From NCBI RefSeq assembly GCF_037975245.1, contig NC_092579.1, forward strand, positions 12,012,678-12,076,677: a stretch of 64,000 bases of DNA, read 5' to 3'. A program made the translations under genes and the position numbers. This DNA is from Apostichopus japonicus (lineage: Eukaryota > Echinodermata > Holothuroidea > Aspidochirotida > Stichopodidae). This document shows, piece after piece, positions 60,652 through 64,000 of the stretch (position 1 is its first letter; every line of letters starts with the position of its first letter). The notes below the pieces were generated by a model, which was given only the letters and a program-made list of their open reading frames with translations, was not told the origin of the DNA and searched no databases.

Positions 60652-63029
60652 ATCAATCCTAACAATCTTTATAATGATCTTAATCACAAACACACACAAG
60701 AATAAATCCATCAATAGTGAGAAATAATTACAGTTTGGAGATTCCTTTTGAATACAGAGTAAGAAGGCTTATTCTTAACATTATCCTGGAGATTATTCCA
60801 CGTTTTTATAGCACGAATACGAGGGTTAAAAGAACTTAAAGTACTTCGTTTGGGATAAAACATGGGCGTTATTACAATGGCGTGTTTGATGGTTGTGGAT
60901 TAGTCTATTACTATATATAAAATCTTTAAAAGCCTCGGGTAGCAATCTATTCCATGCTTTATATGCAAATGTTGCAAGCTGGACTCTTATAATATCATTT
61001 AGTTTTAATAAATTTAATCTTTTGAATAATGGGCTAGTATGATCACGTGGTGCAGCATGTGAAATATGGCGGATAGCTCTCTTCTGGAGGACACATAGGT
61101 GATTAAGATTTGTAGAATAGGTTCCTGACCAAATAGTCGTGCAATAAGTTAATTGGGGTAAAATCAGAGTTATATAGAGTGTTCTGAGTATATTTGGAGG
61201 TAAATAATGTTTTAATTTGCATATAATACCAGTATTTCTAGCCACTCTGTTACAGACTGCTGATATATGATCACGCCACGAAAGTGTATTGTCTATTTGT
61301 ACACCCAAGAACTTAGTAGTGTTAACCCGATTAATAATTTTATCATTCATGGTAATATTGTGATCCCATCTGAATGAGTGACTAGCATTAAACACCATAT
61401 AATTAGTTTTTTCTATATTAAGAGATAATTTGTTTGCTGCAAACCAGCTGGAAAATTTAGTTAGTTCAGTAGAAACAGTTTTATGTGATGAGAGTAGATT
61501 TTGGGAATCGAAGAAAATATTTGTGTCGTCGGCAAATAATATTGTTTTAGCAATATCGGAGTCATTAACGATATCATTGACATAAATTATAAATAGTAAT
61601 GGACCTAGTATAGAACCCTGAGGAACTCCGCAAGCGATTTTAGCAAGTTCAGATTTAGAATTTTTATATAAAGTGTACTGGTATCTATTTGAAAGATAAC
61701 TATCTAGCCAATTTAGGGTTGTTCCTCTGATACCATAAAAAAATAATTTACTTAGTAATATTTTGTGATCGATGGTGTCAAAAGCTTTGGATAGGTCGAG
61801 AAATACGCCTACACAGGTATTATTCTTATCAAGACTATTATAAATATTGTTGACTGCATCTGCTAAAGCTAATTCTGTAGAATGGTCAGGACGAAATCCG
61901 TACTGCTCGTTATTAAGAACATTATATTTACATAGAAAACTGTATATACGATTAAACATTAATCGTTCAATGATTTTTGAAAAGACTGACAATAAAGATA
62001 TAGGGCGGTAATTCTCAAAATGACTGGGGTCTCCTTTTTTAAAGATTGGTTTTACCTTTGCTATTTTAAGCTTATCCGGAAAAATGCCGGTGTTAAAAGA
62101 AATATTGCAGAGATGAGTTAAAGGCTTTACAATGTATGGGATAACTTGTTTGATAATACCTGGCTTAAAGTCATCATAGCCTGCTGCTTTGTTTGGTTTC
62201 ACATTTGTGTGAGCAACTTTTAAAACTTCTTCTACTGTTACTGGATATTTAAATATGGAATGGCATACCTTGTCATTATTATGTAAAAAATTTTCCGCTT
62301 TTAGTTTAATATTAATCTTACTAGCGAGGCTATAACCAAGATTTACAAAGTATTTGTTAAAGTTGCTAGCGATGTCATTATCATTGCTAATTTCGCAATC
62401 ATCATTTTTAAATGTTGCTGGATATGATAAGTCTTTACCGTTTTTATTGAGAATTTCATTAATTGTACTCCAAGTACTGTTTACGTTGTTTCTACTCTGC
62501 TTGAATTTATCATAAAAGTATAATCGTTTGGAATATCGTATAACATGGTTTAATTTATTACGGTACATTTTGTAAATAGACTTAGTATGTTCAGTAGGAT
62601 TCTTTAAATAACGTCTAAATAATATGTTCTTCCTTTTGATTGATTTTAAAATGCCCTTAGTGATCCAGGGATGTTTTTTAGTACGTTTCTTTTTTTGGAT
62701 TGAACACTTGAGTAGGAAAGCAATTATTATACGTAGTATTGAAATAATAGTAAAATGTATTATAAGCAGTATTCAACATCTGGTTCGTTTAGGACATTGT
62801 CCCACGTAGTTTTCCCAATTTCAGAAGTGAAAAGTTTTATATTATTATCACTGTAATTACGTGCATAGATGGGATTATTTTGTCGGCGATTAGTCTCGAG
62901 GGCATTGACAAACACTGGAAAGTGATCAGTGATATCTTTTACAAAAATACCTGATGAAAGTTTAGAATTACTATTAGTTATATTACTATTAGTTATCTTA
63001 CTATTAGTTATCTGTTCCCACACACACAT

Positions 63030-64000
63030 ACAGTATACATACAGACGAGCAAGTAAAAGCCGACGGTCAAATTTCTTCTACCGCCAGCGGTTTCAAAGCA
63101 AAGGAGAACATGTATCTTTGGGGGGGGGGGGGGGGGTTCTGTATTAGTGCCATTGCAGTGTGTATGATAGTAAATTTCAGCATAACAATTGGACAGTGCT
63201 TCAATTGTAAAACTGTATACCTAAATAGTTGGCTATGTGTTTGTCACGTGAGTCGGGGTACAGCCTTTAGTGTTGCGCCACCGAGGATTAGGTAAAATTA
63301 GTTCTAACATTAATAATGATTATCAAATATATCATAAAATGTTATTATTAAATTATACGTATTGGTAGTACACGACATGAAACATTGATGGTAAGTTGTT
63401 TGTCTGCCACTCCTTCGGCTAATACAAGTGACGCAGCTGAAAGATTAAGCACTTCTGCGGAGTACAGTTTTAGTTGAAAATGGTGAGGGAGTAGCAAGAT
63501 AGCCCTTCACTCTCTTTTAAAGTGGACTTTTTGGGGTGGGGGAGGGGGGACGGGGAGGAAGGCCCCTCTGACCCCGATCCTATGCCTATGAATACTCTAA
63601 CCCGACCTTTTGGATATGTATTCGTACTCGAAAGCATTCTAAGGGCAATTTGAAAATCCAGTATAGATACTAAAGTGACCAACTTAACTCGAATACTCGC
63701 TCATATAGCCTTGTACTCTTACTCGTATACTCATGCTATTTTACTCGACCGACAGATGGTGAGGTAGAAGATAATTATCAACAAGTTCGCTACCGGACCT
63801 TCGGTCTGATATAGGCATGACTGCATTACAGGCTCGTGCCAATCGCTTCAGTTATTCCAGTATTCAAGCTCTCCGAGCTCTTTACAAAAGACACTTTCAA
63901 AGAGAATGCCTTCGTGTCGGGATTTAAAGCTGTGATTCATATAATATTGTTCTCATGAACACCAGGAATGTCTTTGATTCTGAAATGAAATCGGTTTTGC
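63030..64000. other. Unassigned right-hand sequence
   Basis: A long G-run at about 63120-63137 and another at 63541. No ORF with family resemblance, no RNA gene seen. Confidence 0.4.

Larger units (their letters stand above)
59347..63029 (-). mobile_element. LINE-C, longest copy, interrupted by TE4
   Basis: The end of the endonuclease domain (KDITDHFPVFVN) is at 62955-62915. The linker KHPWITKGILKSIKRKN is at about 62676-62626. The RT frame 62568-60826 has NYRPISLLSVFSKIIERLMF, YGFRPDHSTELALADAV, FLDLSKAFDTIDHK, GVPQGSILGPLLF and FADDT. Compared with the other copies an extra A near 60850 shifts the C-terminus, and another frame break lies near 62780 between endonuclease and linker. The 3' part is split by TE4 (59563-60651). 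The hairpin is at 59394-59445 and the 3' end near 59347. Truncated at the 5' end. Confidence 0.93.

Overview
The window is nuclear DNA from an animal, most likely a marine invertebrate deuterostome. This rests on intron-split genes with GT/AG junctions, an IFT56 protein close to the vertebrate one, AT-rich introns, tRNA-Arg genes with a short intron at the animal position, and dense LINE, SINE and short TIR-element content. An echinoderm such as a sea cucumber is my best guess; nothing here proves it.

Positions 1-17044 hold, on the minus strand, most of a TMC (transmembrane channel-like) gene. Thirteen coding exons could be placed; the 3' end of the gene lies beyond the left edge and one short internal exon was not found. 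Its introns carry SINEs, a CR1-type LINE fragment beside a perfect 113-bp inverted repeat, another LINE 3' end, tandem duplications and microsatellites. Positions 17045-21081 are intergenic. They contain a duplicated block with two intron-containing tRNA-Arg(TCT) genes and a 270-bp MITE that carries telomere-like repeats. Positions 21082-35068 hold, on the plus strand, a complete IFT56/TTC26 gene (intraflagellar transport complex B), rebuilt in phase from 15 exons plus an inferred first exon that supplies only the initiator ATG. Its 3' UTR runs to about 36755. The TMC and IFT56 genes are head to head.

Positions 37100-58460 are a repeat domain built from tRNA-Arg(TCT). It starts with a ten-copy 84-bp array of a tRNA 3' half, followed by SINE-like duplicates and a 188-bp tandem array. 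Then comes a long set of duplicated units carrying 12 intact intronless tRNA-Arg(TCT) genes, two decayed copies and four copies split by a retroposon at the same position. LINEs of three related lineages (called A, B and C here) have inserted into these units. One LINE-A copy is itself interrupted by nested TIR elements with 8-bp target duplications.

Positions 58460-64000 contain a long LINE-C copy (minus strand) interrupted by a 1.09-kb TIR element that holds a further TIR element. Six TIR elements with different ends each carry one copy of the same hairpin-containing module of about 100 bp.

The two host genes look intact where they can be read. The tRNA array and the shared module are the least conventional parts of the window.
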